Source of the DNA: Bos javanicus
Taxonomy: Eukaryota > Chordata > Mammalia > Artiodactyla > Bovidae
NCBI RefSeq assembly: GCF_032452875.1
Contig: NC_083875.1
Location: 77,460,178-77,524,177, forward strand
Length of the DNA stretch: 64,000 nucleotides
Reading direction: 5' to 3'
Shown here: piece after piece, positions 33,941 through 45,996 of the stretch
Layout: every line of letters starts with the position of its first letter
How positions within the stretch are numbered: position 1 is the first letter of the stretch
Program-made: the position numbers and the translations under genes
The notes under the pieces: generated by a model
What the model saw: only the letters and a program-made list of their open reading frames with translations
Told to the model about the DNA's origin: nothing
Database searches by the model: none

Positions 33941-34925
33941 AGAGAATTGCTAAACAGGAATCAAACACTTTATTAGGAACATGTTGATTCCAATGAGGAA
34001 CAGAAAGAGTATGGGATATGCTCAGAATTTCATACAAGGGCAGAGAAAAATAGGATAAAAGAATGCACGTGAGGGAGGTCAAAGGAGAAATAATAGCATC
34101 GCTTTCGGCTTGAAATGTTCTCAGTCCAACTTACCCAATGAACTAGCTCCACTAGGGGTCAGGCTTTACCCTGCCAATGAGGTATCAGAGGTAAGTTTCC
34201 TCTTCCCTCTCTCCCATCCCCCTCTTCCTTTCCTCATTCTTCCCTCCTCTCCCAGCTCCTTACTCACCAGGTGTATTTTGACCACTTGCTATTCACCAGG
34301 CATAGCAACAGATGCTAAGGATATACACACGACTCCCACAATCCCAGAGAGGGAAGTAGCCTTAAGGCAGACCTTTAACAAAGTAAATACGGAAACAAAA
34401 TTACAAACCTTGTATTCTTTAACTCAATCCTGGTTAGAAAAGGTAATCATAACAGAAGCTAACTGCCTCAGTCACCTTAGTCAGCAGTTAACTAACAATT
34501 CCTAAATCAGCAGTTCTTCAAGTGAGGTCCCCACAAGCTCCTTGGAAGCTTGACAGTGGCGTGCCAAGACTTGGAGTCTTTTCTGATGAGATCAATGCTG
34601 ATATTACAAAAGTGATTTTTAAATATATGGTGTAATGAAGTGTGTCAACATCTGGGTGATTTGCACCTGTGAATCAATATTTTCCAAGTGACCCATGCAT
34701 GATATTACAAAATCATTGCATGGGTAAAAGATCCTTTCAAAGTGCAAGAACATGAATAGATTTTAATGTAATAGAGAATAAAAAGTTCATTTGCATGGTT
34801 TCAGGTTCCACATTGCAACTAGACTTTAAGAAGCTACCACTTATCAAGTTTTGATATAATTCAAAGAAGAATACGGATAACTCTCTTAAAAGAATTTTAA
34901 AATGCCCCACCTGGTATTTCCAACA
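33941..34925. other. Unassigned sequence
   Basis: A pyrimidine-rich patch (about 34197-34262) and a 131-codon frame without recognisable domain (34110-34505). A piece near 34505-34565 ('cagcagttcttcaagtgaggtcccc') resembles a hAT-Charlie end. Confidence 0.4.
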
Positions 34926-34937
34926 CATGTCCACGTG

Positions 34938-35141
34938 TGTGTTAGTTGCTCAGTCGTGTCTGACTCTTTGTAACCCCATGGACTGCAGCCTGCCAGGCTC
35001 CTCCGTCCATGGGATTCTCCAGGCAAGAATACTGGAGTGGGTTATCATTCCCTTCTCCAGGGGATCTTCCTGATCCAGAGACTGAACCCAGGTCTCCTGC
35101 ATTATAGGCAGATTATTTATCATCTGAGCCACTAGGGAAGG
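34938..35141 (-). mobile_element. Bov-tA SINE with 12-bp target duplication
   Basis: CATGTCCACGTG (34926-34937) and CATGTCCATGTG (35142-35153) flank it. They differ by one C to T change at a CpG. Confidence 0.93.
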
Positions 35142-35274
35142 CATGTCCATGTGAGGCCAGAATTTCATGTTCCTTAAACAAAAACATATTAATTGGATGC
35201 AGAAGTAGGTATTAGAATCCTCCAGTATTCTTTTGAGCCAGATATGAGGTTTGCAAAAAATGTAAGGCAATGCC

Positions 35275-36190
35275 ACTCTTCTCTTTAATAATTTTTGTTT
35301 TAGAAAATATACCTTTCATAAAATTGGTTATGTTAGCATACAATGGGTTTATTAATTTTTAAACAATATTTTCAAGTGTCCCAATGGTAATTTCTAATAC
35401 AGTAAATAGCAATATACATAATCTCTACATACAAAATCACTTTGGAGCCCTCAAAAAATTTTAAGAGTGAAAAAGAGTCCTAAGACCAAAAACTTTCAGA
35501 ACCACCATCTTAAAAGAATGGTGGGAGGAAGCTGAGGTTTCTTTTGTCTCTGCCAATGAGAAATTAAAGGAAGCCATCTACAGAGTGAAGGAGGCTGTGG
35601 GTGGAGGATAATCTGAGCTTTGAGAAGAAGTGAGAAGGTTTGAGATGGTCACTGTGGAAAACCAGAAGGGTGTTAACAATAAACAGGATGCTGCTCTCAG
35701 GCTCCTCTGAGGTTTTTCCCATTGGACATCCTTTCTGATGCCAGCACTGGTGTGAGCAGTTGACTACAAAGTTGTTTCCGGATGACCCAGAGTGAAGCCC
35801 TCATGAGGTCCTCCTTGTCCAAGAGCCATGCTGAGAGTCAAGCATCAGTGGGTTGAGTGTCCTTCTCCACGCCCAGTCTGGAGACCCAGCATGGTTGGAT
35901 GCCATGCTGCCCACCACCCTCTTTGTCATGCAGATCAGCTCTCATTACAGAGCCTCCTCCTTCACACTCACGTCAACTCAGATAAATGGTGGCCTTGAGA
36001 GGGGACTCCCCATCCAGCAGCACTTCAACAGACACAGCCAGACTCTATATTTAGCTTCACCTGGACCCCACGCCAAGTCAAGGAATGTTCTCCCTGACAA
36101 CACTATGGCTTCTTCTCCTCGACATGCCCTCTCAGACCTCTCTATGCTCCCAGAATCCTCTCTCTGTAGTTTCTTCTTTTTTTAACTTTT
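35275..36190. other. Unassigned sequence with possible old DNA-transposon remains
   Basis: Around 35455-35510, 'gagtgaaaaagagtcctaagaccaaaaactttcagaacc' looks like the reverse of a hAT-Charlie terminus. The remainder to 36190 has a 110-codon frame with no recognisable product. Confidence 0.35.
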
Positions 36191-36194
36191 ATTT

Positions 36195-36450
36195 ACATTT
36201 ATTTTTTGTGGAATTTATTTACAGGCCATAAGTTTGTGTTTCTTCACTTTCACCTGGGATGTAGTTTTCTTCTGTGCAACCTCTTCTTCTAGTTTAGAAA
36301 CAATGTGCTCTTTCTCAATAAGGATCATCTCAATGCGGCAGGGAGAACTCATGGAAAGGTTGATTTGGCCATGAGCTCTGTTTAAGTCCTGCATGCATCT
36401 TAGGGGCTCTGTTCACTTGGATGTGCTCAACAACCACAGAATGTGAGCTA
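36195..36450 (-). pseudogene. RPL17: RPL17 processed pseudogene, 3' fragment
   Basis: Minus-strand reading gives VVEHIQVNRAPKM, then in order segments corresponding to the ribosomal protein L17 (uL22) C-terminus: the SSPC.IEMIL stretch (about 36325-36350), the acidic EE.V.QKK stretch, and a KKHKLMA tail ending near 36225. These are in more than one frame. A 3' UTR-like AATAAA-rich segment follows, down to an A-rich end near 36175-36195. Only about the last third of the parent mRNA is present. Frame disruption and the lack of introns mark a dead retrocopy. Upstream of 36450 I see no more homology. Confidence 0.82.
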
Positions 36451-37105
36451 GAATCTGAGGAGTACATGGGAATTAAGAGGAGTTGTGGGGAGAGTGCAAT
36501 GGGAATTTTCAGAAGCAGCAGTAAGTGCAGAATCCCAGGAGGATAAGCACTTGCCTGGACACAGAGGTATAACATACACAGTGACAAAGAAGGAGAATAG
36601 CCCCAGATGAGGCCAGAGAGTTGGGAAGGACCAAGTGATGAAGGATGTTGTAGGTAATGTAAAGGAGCTTGGATTTCATTCTTAGTGTGATGATTCCTCC
36701 ATTGAAGCGTCATGAGCACAAAAGGGATGGTCTAATTCAAAAAGACCCTCTGGCTACCAGGTACGCAATGGGTTTGGGAGTGGGAAGGTGAGGGGTACCT
36801 CCGGAGTGGATGTTGGCTGAGCAATAGGAGCCAACTGCAGCAATTCAGGAAGAAACCAGGCAGCTAGGACTAGAGGGCTGGTGTGGAAATGGGCAAAGTC
36901 AGAACACGGGGGATCTGTGTCTCTGTGTGTAGACAACAGCAGGGCACTGGAGGCCTGGTGGAAAGAGAAAAGAACATGACCCAGAAGAGTGCTGGGGAAC
37001 CTCAACATTTACGAACAACGGTCAGACTGTCGCGGGTGGAGCTGGTATAACGATCATGATTTCCAACAATTCTTGAGCACTTGCCATGTGCCAAACTCCT
37101 CTGCC
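36451..37105. other. Unassigned sequence, partly repeat-like
   Basis: 'ggatgttgtaggtaatgtaaaggagcttggatttcattcttag' and 'gcaattcaggaagaaaccaggcagc' recall a dispersed mammalian repeat that I cannot name. No gene seen. Confidence 0.35.
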
Positions 37106-37109
37106 CATT

Positions 37110-37400
37110 TTTGAATCAGATTATTATATTTTGTTTTATTTTTGAGTTATATGAGTTCTTCATATATTTTGGGTATTAACCCCTTATCCAATATATGGTT
37201 TGCCAAGATTTTCTCCCATTCCACAGGTTGCCATTTCATTTTGTTGATTGTTTCTTTTGGTGTGCAGAAGCATTTTATTTAGTTCCACTTATTGATTTTT
37301 GCCTTTGTTGCCTGCTGGAGTCCTGATTTCATAACCATATCCCATATCCTGGCTAACAGCCAGTTATTCTCAAGATCCCCTTGAGAAATCACCCACATGA
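37110..37400 (-). mobile_element. L1 LINE ORF2 fragment
   Basis: 'gagttcttcatatattttgggtattaaccccttatcc' and 'ggttgccatttcattttgttgattgtttcttttggtgtgcagaag' are the reversed L1 segment just downstream of ORF2-RT, as commonly seen in mammals. Confidence 0.8.
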
Positions 37401-37724
37401 GCAAGAATTTGGACTGAGACCATTCTGTATGCATGACATATAAAAATGCAACGTTACACCAGTAATGAGTGGCAGACTGCAGAAACACACTTCTCCTGAA
37501 GGGCTAAGCACGTTCATTACCTCTGTAACTCTGGCTGTCTGTGTTCAATGTAAAATATTATAACTTTGCACTTGTATAAATATTCCTTATTCTAAATACA
37601 TTTAATCATGTTTTTGAAAAATAATAAGGTACATACTGTAAAAACAACTTGGTTTAGAACTTTCCATCTCAAATGTGTAATAGGACACTATCAAAACCAA
37701 AGTTCTGATACAAATAATGGTGGA

Positions 37725-37905
37725 TCATGTGATGCTATGGTTAAAACTGAACTTTTGGACTCAGGCAAACATTTGTTCAAGTTCTTGCTTCACCATTTAT
37801 TAACTAGTTCTTTAACCTCACTGTGTCATTTCTCATCTGATAAATCCCTATCTCACAAGATCATTTTGCAAAGTAAAGGAGACAGTGTAGGAAGTGCCAT
37901 GCTCT
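37725..37905 (+). repeat. MIR SINE
   Basis: 'gctatggttaaaactgaacttttggactcaggcaaac ... tcttgcttcaccatttattaactagttctttaacctcactgtgtcatttctc' covers most of a MIR. Confidence 0.75.
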
Positions 37906-38735
37906 GCATCTGACTATGACGAGCACCCCCTCTTCTCCCACTCCTCATGTGGCAGGATTTCAGGGGTTGGGCCAATAGCTAGCTCCCCAGTACTGTGTCA
38001 CACAAGTATAATACTGGCTGAGGCTGGAGAGGGAGCTTAGGAATCATTTACTTTATCATTCCACCCTCCTTGACTTAATAGATGAGAAAATTGAGGCCAA
38101 GAGAAGTGATTCCATTTTTATTCTATCTAGTCAATATATTTATTTATTCAAATATTTATTGAGCACTTCCTATGAAAGGCAGTGTGTAAGTTCATTGACA
38201 TTTGAGCATCCATTGTGAACTCAACAGTGTGCTAGGTGCTGTGAACATGAGGCACATGGAAGGTGAAATATACTTACAGATACACCTTCTCAAGACACCA
38301 GTGTCTGAGGAGAAGTGGGAAAGGGTGCAGGAGGACAGACAAAGGCTATGGAAATGGTTATGAACGATCCTCTGAAGTGAAAGAAAGAAGTGAATAATCA
38401 ACATATAAAGCAAATATTATCACTATCCACTACAAATCCATCCATAATGAATCCATCACAATCAATCACAAACCATCTACAGTTAATCAGCACACCCCGT
38501 CTTGCAGAGAACACCACCATGGCAAAGACTCTCTGCCCCAGAGTACTCCCCAGGGCTGCCTGCAGAGTGTGATTCTACTCCCAACAGGAAAGCAAACATT
38601 CATGACAGAATTGGCTGCTTTCCAGAAACCCTGTGCAGGGCAGAAACCCTTTTGAGGTACTTTTCTCATCTGTAATTATGAGTAAATGTTACCTTTTCCT
38701 TCCTATTTTCAGTGAACATACTACTTTCAAACCCT
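37906..38735. other. Unassigned sequence
   Basis: Includes 'aaatatttattgagcacttcctatgaaaggcagtg' near 38153, a phrase common in ancient repeats, and reversed MIR-like text around 38085. No gene. Confidence 0.35.
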
Positions 38736-38737
38736 CT

Positions 38738-38939
38738 GCTGTGCTTAGTTGCTCAGTCACATCCAATTCTTCGTGATCCTTTGGACTATAGCCCGCCAGG
38801 CTCCTCCGTCCATGGGATTTCCCAGGCAAGAATACTTAAGTGGGCTGCCATTTCTTCCTCCAGGGGATCGATACCACATCTCCTGTGTCTCCTGCACTGC
38901 AGGCAGATTCTGTACTCACTGAGCCATCACGGAAGCCCC
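38738..38939 (-). mobile_element. Bov-tA SINE
   Basis: 'gtgcttagttgctcagtcacatcc ... gcagattctgtactcactgagccatcacggaagcccc'. Confidence 0.9.
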
Positions 38940-39600
38940 TGCTAAAGCCAATTTGAACAGCAGACATGACAGTGCAGAGGTGAAAACAATGTGATATATG
39001 TGAAAGTGTGTGTATTGGGAACTCACTGGCAGAGAGGCCAGAGTGGAAAAGGGCAGAATATTCATTATCCAATATTATAATAATTTTTGTAACAAACAAC
39101 CACAAAATATCAGCAGCATAAAACATTCAGTGTTCATGATTGGGGGTAGCCCTGGCAATTTCAGCTAAGCCTTTCCACATGTCTGTAGGTTGAGTGGCAC
39201 TTGGCTGGTTCAGACAAAGTTCAGCTGAGTGACTTGCCTTTAAACTGCAGGTCCAGACAGGTGTGGCTCTTCACAGGGAGTTAGGTTCAGGTCAGTTCTG
39301 TGTGTGTCAAGTCTGCAGCTTTAACTCAAAGGACAACAGCTACTGAACACAAACTCTTCTGAAGGTGATGACAGAAGCATGAGAGGACAAGGAGAAAAAC
39401 ACAATGCTACTTAAAGCCTCGGCTCAAAATACGCACACTGTCCCTTCTCCCCATATTCCATCAGTCAGTCAATCAGATGGCCAAGCTCAGATTCAAGGAG
39501 CAGAAAGTTATACTCAGCTCTGGGGGAGTAGCTGCCAAGTTACATGGCAAAGGCAATGGGTGTGGGTAGAGCACGGGAAGAACAGGACTAATAAGTCAAT
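38940..39600. other. Unassigned sequence
   Basis: No gene or named repeat recognised, apart from L2 or MER-like text near 39075-39200 that is too diverged to name. Confidence 0.35.
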
Positions 39601-39605
39601 ATACC

Positions 39606-40676
39606 TCAGTTCAGTTCAGTTGCTCAGTCATGTCTGACTCCTTGTGACCCCATGGACTGCAGCACACCAGGCCTCCCTGTCCATCACCAACTCCCAGAGT
39701 TTACTCAGACTCATGTCCATCACATTGGTGATGCCATCCAACCATCTCATCCTCCGTCATCCCCTTCTCCTCCTGCCTTCAATCTTTCCCAGCATCAGGG
39801 TCTTTTCCAGTGAGTCAGTTCTTCACACCAGGTGGACAAAGTATTGCAGTTGCAGCTTCAGCATCAGTCCTTCCAATGAATATTCAGGACTGATTTCCTT
39901 TACGATGGACTGGTTGGATCTCCTTGCAGTCCAAGGGACTCTCAAGAGTCTTTTCCAACACCACAGTTCAAAAGCACCAATTCTTCGGTGCTCAGCTTTC
40001 TTTATAGTCCAACTCTCACACCCATACATGACTATTGGAAAAACCATAGTCTCGACTAGACAGACCTTTGTTGGCAAAGTAATGTCTCTACTTTTTAATA
40101 TGCTGTCTAGGTTGGTCATAACTTTTCTTCCAAGGAACAAGCGTCTTTTAATATCATGGCTGCAATCACCATCTGCAGTGACTTTGGAGCCCAATAAAAT
40201 TGTCTGTCACTGTTTCCACTGTTTCCCCATCTATTTGCCATGAAGTAATGGGACCAGATGCCATGATTTTAGTTTTCTGAATGTTGAGTTTTAAGCCAAC
40301 TTTTTCACTCTCCTCTTTGACTTTCATCAAGAGGCTCTTTAGTTCTTCTTCACTTTCTGCCATAAGGGTGGTGTCATCTGTATATCAAGGTTATTGATAT
40401 TCCTCCCAGCAGTCTTGATTCTAGTTTGTGCTTCATCCAGCCTGGCATTTCACATGATGTACTCTGCATATAAGTTAAATAAGCAGGGTGACAACATACA
40501 GCCTTGATGTACTCCTTTTCCTATTTGGAACCAGTCTGTTGTTCCATGTCCAGTTCTAACTGTTGCTTCCTGACCTGCATACAGATTTCTCAAGAGGCAG
40601 GTCAGGTGGTCTGGTATTCCCATCTCTTTAAGAATTTTCCAGAATTTGTTGTGGTCCACATAGTCAAAGGCTTTGG
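39606..40676 (-). mobile_element. BovB LINE, 5'-truncated
   Basis: The reversed tail is at 39606. Minus-strand frames at 39823-40194 (SKVTADGDCSHDIKRRL ... ESWTIKKAE) and 40450-40659 (NKFWKILKEMGIPDHLT ... CLFNLYAEYIM) cover the RT and its C-terminus. The RT catalytic region lies in the damaged gap between them, where 'tctgtatatcaagg' has lost bases next to the YADD box. Confidence 0.93.
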
Positions 40677-40924
40677 CTCAGACATGCAGAAATAGTAAGT
40701 TGCTAAAACAAAACAGAGCACCAAACCAGGGTGATGCTATTTGCTAACACTTAAGACATACAGCTCTAAAAAAATCACTCAATTTTGCAAGATGGAAAAG
40801 TTCTGGAGACCTGTGCATATACTCAGCAGTGTTTAACTGCACACTTCAAAATAGTTAATATGATAAATTTCACAGTATGTGTTTCATTAGGATTGATTTT
40901 TTTTTTTTTTTTAAAGAGCAAATT

Positions 40925-41000
40925 AGGGAATTCCCTGGCAGTCCAGTGGTTAAGACTTGGCGCTTAGACTCCCATGGAGTCTTAGATCCCAGCAAACTAA
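40925..41000 (+). mobile_element. CHR-type SINE fragment
   Basis: 'agggaattccctggcagtccagtggttaagacttggcgctt', preceded by a T run of about 16 at 40898-40913. Confidence 0.65.
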
Positions 41001-41440
41001 GATTCCACAAGCCCTTCTTTCTTGTTTTTGTTCTATTTGGGCCCTCAATGGACTGAATGATATCCACTCACACTGGCAAGGACGAACTGCTTTACTCAGT
41101 CTATCAAGTAAAATGTTAATCTCTTGTGCAAACACTCCCACAACATACCCAAAACAATATTTACAAGCTATCTGGGCAACTCAGTCCAGTCAAGTTGACA
41201 CATAAAATTAACCATCACACTATCCAACGTCTATGTTAAGAAACAGAATACTGCCAGTTCACCAGAAGACGTTTTGTGCCCCTTCTGACTCCCATCATCT
41301 TGAATTTTAGGTTAATCATTCTTTTGCTTTTCTGCATAGTTTTCTTATATGTATATACATGTATCTTTAGAATACAAACATACTGCTTAATTTTGTTTTT
41401 AAAAAAGAAATGGTACTTACATAGATCTAATTCTTCTAAT
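41001..41440. other. Unassigned sequence
   Basis: No gene or named repeat recognised. Confidence 0.35.
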
Positions 41441-41448
41441 CAGCATTA

Positions 41449-41653
41449 GGCACTTCCTGGGTGGTTCAGACAGTAAAGAATCTGCTTGCAATGCGGGAGA
41501 CCTGGATTCAATCCCTGATTCAGGAAGACCCCCTGAAGAAGGGAATGGCTACCATTCCAGTATTCTTGCCTGGAGAATTTCATGGACAGAGGAGCCTGAT
41601 GGATGACAGTTCATGGGGTCGCAAAGAATCAAACACAACTGAGCAACTAATCC
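41449..41653 (+). mobile_element. Bov-tA SINE
   Basis: 'gcacttcctgggtggttcagacagtaaagaatctgcttgcaatgcggg ... acacaactgagcaactaatcc'. Confidence 0.9.
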
Positions 41654-41989
41654 TTTATGGCTTTGATATGCCTTTTCATATTATTGACGTACAATGTTTC
41701 ATTACCTGAATATGCAATGATTATTAAGCCATCTCATTGCTGATGGATATTCCGTTTGTTTCTAGTTTGAGGCTATTATGAACACAACTTCTTGTACATT
41801 TGTGTACTTATATTCTCAAGTGTTAACCTAGAAATAAAATTGCAGAATTACAGAGTATATACCTATTCAGCTTTATTCTATCATGCCAAACTGTCAAGAG
41901 AAGTGATATCAGTTTACATTTCTAATGGAAGTTAGGATGAGTGTTCTTAATTTCTCATATCCCATATATACATCATCAGAGTACAAATT

Positions 41990-42745
41990 TTGTACTTCTT
42001 TTATTAAACTTTTTCCTAATTATTTTGTTCTTTTTGATGCTGCTATAAATAGGATTTTTCTTAATTTCTTTTTCAGATTGTTCATTGCCAGTGTATAGAA
42101 ATATAATTGCTTTTTTATGTTGACCTTATAGCCTGCAACCTGGCTGAACTCATTTATTAGCTCTAATAGGGTCCTTGTACATGCCTCAGAATTTTCTGTA
42201 CACAACATGATGCCATCTGGAAGTATAATTCTACTTATTTCTTTCTTTAAAAAAAAAAAATTTACTTGGCTTCACTGTGTCTTAGTTACGGCACAAGGGA
42301 TCTTTAACTATGGGATGAGAATTCTTAGTTGCAGCATGCGAACTCTTAGTTATGGCATCGTGGGATCCAGCTCCCTGACCAAGGACCAAACCTGGGCTCC
42401 CTGCATCGGGAGTGTGGCGTCTTAGCCACTGGACCACCAGGAAAGTCCCTACTTATTCCTTCCTAATCTGCGTGCTTTTTTTTTTCTTTCTCTTGTCTAA
42501 TTACCTTGGCTAGAACCTCCAATAGAATGTTGAATGGAAGCGGTGAGAACAGACGCCCTTCCTTGTTCCTAATCATAGTGAAAACATTCAGTCGTTTATC
42601 ATTAAGTAAAATATCTGCTATGGGGCCCAGAGATGCTCTTTATCAGGCTATTTTGTAGTCCTAGTTTGTTAAGTACTTCTATCATGAAGAGACGTTGAAT
42701 TTTTCAAATGCTTTTTCTGCATCTAATGAGGTAGCAAAAATCATC
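41990..42745 (-). mobile_element. L1 ORF2 (reverse transcriptase) fragment, split by a CHR SINE
   Basis: The minus-strand frame at 42020-42208 gives TRTLLELINEFSQVAGYKVN, the L1 RT segment following the FADD box. The text between 42455 and 42610 ('ctaattaccttggctagaacctccaatagaatgttgaa') continues the same ORF on the far side of a SINE. Around 42700, DAEKAFEKFN corresponds to the L1 SIDAEKAFDK motif. It is degenerate. Confidence 0.85.
42240..42448 (-). mobile_element. CHR-type SINE inside L1
   Basis: It starts at an A run (about 42248) and ends 'agccactggaccaccaggaaagtccc'. The flanking direct repeat CTACTTATT is at 42231-42239 and 42449-42457, and the match extends imperfectly further. Confidence 0.85.
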
Positions 42746-43092
42746 TTGCCTTTGTCCAAACTTTGTTCTGGGCCCTTTGAGTGAGCCTTTTTAATTATGA
42801 ACATGTGAAGCAAGTTTACAACCATTACTTCCAGAAGAAGGTACAACAAGCTACTTTGGGGCCTGGTTAAGACCTGTGATTTGGTATGTAGAGCGCTTCC
42901 ATGCAATTATTTGAATTCTCAAAATTCAACCAAAATCAAAGACTGTCTGGAAGGGAAGAGGTGCAGATGAAACCTCTTCTTAATGAGACCTGTCAGATGA
43001 GAGGCCACTTTAATGGGAAAGCTGCCCTTCCCAGCCATCCTGATAGCTGCTTTGCTTCCCAGGAATTGCTGTGTGCATTGTGAGATGCTCCT
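42746..43092. other. Unassigned sequence
   Basis: Nothing recognised beyond the fading L1 homology. Confidence 0.35.
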
Positions 43093-43130
43093 CCCTACCC
43101 CCACCCCCCCAACTCCCCCACCCCCCCCCA
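43093..43130. repeat. C-rich tract (G-quadruplex-like on the minus strand)
   Basis: Five C runs of three to nine bases separated by one to three bases. The complementary G runs meet the usual G3+N1-7 spacing. Confidence 0.85.
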
Positions 43131-44600
43131 TCTAACCTGTGGGGTGCCTACAGCAGCCTCTCCACTGCCGTCACTACTGGACGAGACTCACAGTGCAGGC
43201 TGTCCTCAGTCTGGGGGTGATGGGACCTGGGTCACACATGCAGGAGACAGTGGCTCGCCAAGAGTCTCTTTAGGCTTCCAGGCATCATATGCCTCAGCTA
43301 ATATAGCAATTCCTGCAGTAGACAGACAGAACCTAACATCAGACCAACGTTGGGCCTCTGGCTGCTCAACAGCTGAGAAGCCCTGAGACAACCAGGACCA
43401 GTAGGTGGTCCTCTCAGAAGTAAAAAATGTGAAGTTCAGCCCTTAGCATCACCTGGGAGTTCTGATGTCCTGCAGGCAAGTGCAGGAGGATGAATTCACT
43501 GAACTCTTGAGAACAACAGTGCTGGATATCTTTTCTTTGCCCATCACTCAGATACACTTTCCAACCCCTTCTTCCCGGCTCGTGCCTAGGAGACTGGGAT
43601 GCATGGGCCAACTCAGACTCCCTGGCTCTCTGCCTTCCAGTTGGGATTGGCCCATGGAGTTTGGTCATTAGCAGATCAGAGGGCAAGAGAAGGGGAGGGG
43701 AGGTCATTGATTCTCCTGATTCCTCCCCTGTTGAGTCAATAGGGGTATCCTTCTCTCTTTCTCAGGCCACATTTCACTTCAGACATGTCTATCCACATAG
43801 TATGTGCTCTTTCTCCCTCCTCTCCCCTCTGTCTCTCCCCCCAGCCTAGCCCAATAGACTCCCTTCTATTGCCCCCTCACATCTCCCCTCACTTACTGAG
43901 ATCCCATTGCTTTCATTGACCCCACTTGCATCTCTGAAAAGAGTACCTTTGTTGAACCCTTTTCAAATGACCCAACTTGAATGCGCTGTTTCCCGCCACC
44001 ACCCTGACTAGTACAGAAACTATGAGGTCCATGGACATGTCTTGGGTTGGATATCCGGGGAGAAGAACAGACTTTCTGCTGATCATTCTGATTTGAACTT
44101 TGAGAGAAATGTGAACACATTTTTTTTCACCTGAGCTGGTAAAGCAGAGCACAAGTCACACCTGTGCTTACACATCTATTTCCCCCTACCTGCCAGGGAG
44201 CACCTGGAGAATTACAATGTTCACCTTTGGAGTTCTGTGGATGGTAGATGTTCAAAAAATGTTCCTCAAGCACAACTGAACTGTAAGCCCTTACACAAGT
44301 CACCTGTCTCTCCAGGTCTCAGGTACTTCATCGGTACAAACTCTATCCAGGAACACTGAAATGTCACCTACTTGGGCTAAGTAAGAAAAATAGTCAGTGC
44401 AGAGGTAATCGACATATTGATTAAATGCTTTTATGTCAGCTTCATTGTTTTCAAAGACACAGAGTAGTATGAACTTGGGAAACAAAGGAAGTTGGGCAGA
44501 ATGTCGTTGGACGTGCTTTTAATCAAACATTTTAAATGGCACATAATTAACACATTGCTTTAAAGCAAAAGGGTCCTTCAAAGAGGGTGCTTCTTCCGCT
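43131..44600. other. Unassigned intergenic sequence
   Basis: Several frames of 60-97 codons on both strands, none recognisable. A pyrimidine-rich patch lies at 43798-43885. No gene assigned. Confidence 0.4.
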
Positions 44601-44603
44601 TAA

Positions 44604-45256
44604 TGGCATCCGGTCCCATCACTTCATGGGAAATAGATGGGGAAACAGTGTCAGACTTTATTTTTCTGGGCTCCAAAATCACTGCAGATGGTGACTGCAG
44701 CCATGAAATTAAAAGACGCTTACTCCTTGGAAGGAAAGTTATGACCAACCTAGACAGCATATTCAAAAGCAAAGACGTTACTTTGCCAACAAAAGTTCGT
44801 CTAGTCAAGGCTATGGTTTTCCAGTGGTCATGTATGGATGTGAGAGTTGGACTGTGAAGAAGGCTGAGCGCCAAAGAATTGATGCTTTTGAACTGTGGTG
44901 TTGGAGAAGACTCTTGAGAGTTCCTTGGACTGCAAGGAAATCCAACCAGTCCATTCTGAAGGAGATCAGCCCTGGGATTTCTTGGAAGGAATGATGCTAA
45001 AGCTGAAACTCCAGTACTTTGGCCACTTCATGCAAAGAGTTGACTCATTGGAAAAGACTGATGCTGGGAGGGATTGGGGGCAGGAGGAGAAGGGGACGAC
45101 AGAGGATGAGATGGCTGGATGGCATCACTGACTCGATGGACATGAGTCTGAGTGAACTCTGGGAGTTGGTGATGGACAGGGAGGCCTGGCGTGCTGCGAT
45201 TCATGGTGTCGCAAAGAGTCGGACAAGACTGAGCGACTGATCTGATCTGATCTGAT
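44604..45256 (+). mobile_element. BovB LINE 3' fragment
   Basis: It runs from 'atggcatccggtcccatcacttcatggg' to the TGATC-type tail at about 45239-45256. Frames at 44603-44857, 44895-45131 and 45019-45240 are pieces of one BovB C-terminus broken by small deletions. It stands about 290 bp upstream of the IDNK CpG island. Confidence 0.93.
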
Positions 45257-45888
45257 AATAACATGTGCTGCTATGGCCCACTCTATATTTGACATCAAAA
45301 GAAATCTGCCTTGTATTGTTGTGACAAAATGCCAGGTTACAAAACACTGTGTACAGCACGATCCTAATTTCCAACAATATTCCTACCCGTTTATCTATAC
45401 AGGACGGGGGAACTGATGCTTGCTGCCGCGTGGTGTGGTAAAGTGTTATTTATTTTCTGTTTATTACTTTTACATTAAAAACTAAACTAAAGCTCTTTCT
45501 AAAGCTCATTGGTTGAGGAGAAGCAAAAGGGTCAGGCCTGTAAGGGCGATGGAGAGAGGCTAGGCGAAGAGGACAGCAGATGGAGGGACGCGGGGCCCGC
45601 TTCCCTGCCTGCGGCGGGCTCCACTTACGGCACAGAGGAGAGGGGCGCAGGGGGAGGAGCAGGGAAGGGATGGAGGTGGGAGAAGGGAAAGCGGTGGGGC
45701 GCCGTGTGCGCGGGTCTCCGCGGCGAAGCGGCGGGCGGAGCGCCTGGGGGCGGGGTCTGGTCCAGGGCGTGACTCGCCAGGGAAGGGGCGCAGGGTGGGG
45801 CAGGTATCGACGCCGGTGGGGCGGCGCGGAAGTGGGGCCACGCGCATTGGGGCGCGGTCCCGACGGGGGCCCCTCGGTGTCCGGTGTG

Positions 45889-45960
45889 CGGGCGGGGCGG
45901 GGCGGGGCGGGGTCGCGGGCGGCCCCGCCCTCCGCGGCTGGGAAGGCGGGGCGGACGGGC
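45889..45960 (+). promoter_or_regulatory. IDNK: GC-box cluster, likely Sp1-type core promoter of IDNK
   Basis: At least four overlapping GGGGCGG units lie at 45890-45912, with a CCCCGCCC at about 45923-45930 and another GGGGCGG at about 45947-45953. They end 37-107 bp before the ATG. Sp1/KLF binding is inferred. The exact transcription start cannot be read from sequence. Confidence 0.7.
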
Positions 45961-45996
45961 TCCGGAAGGCGGAGGGAAGGAACCGGATTTGGGGCG

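Noticed and set aside
34110..34505. 131-codon frame
   Set aside because: Biased pyrimidine-rich sequence at its start and no recognisable motif. It is probably chance.
1..45250. Exons of FRMD3 or another neighbouring gene in the upstream 45 kb
   Set aside because: I compared the frames by eye with the FRMD3 FERM-domain protein as I remember it and saw no match. Apart from the unexplained segment at 16451-16562, nothing has paired splice signals and a protein-like frame.
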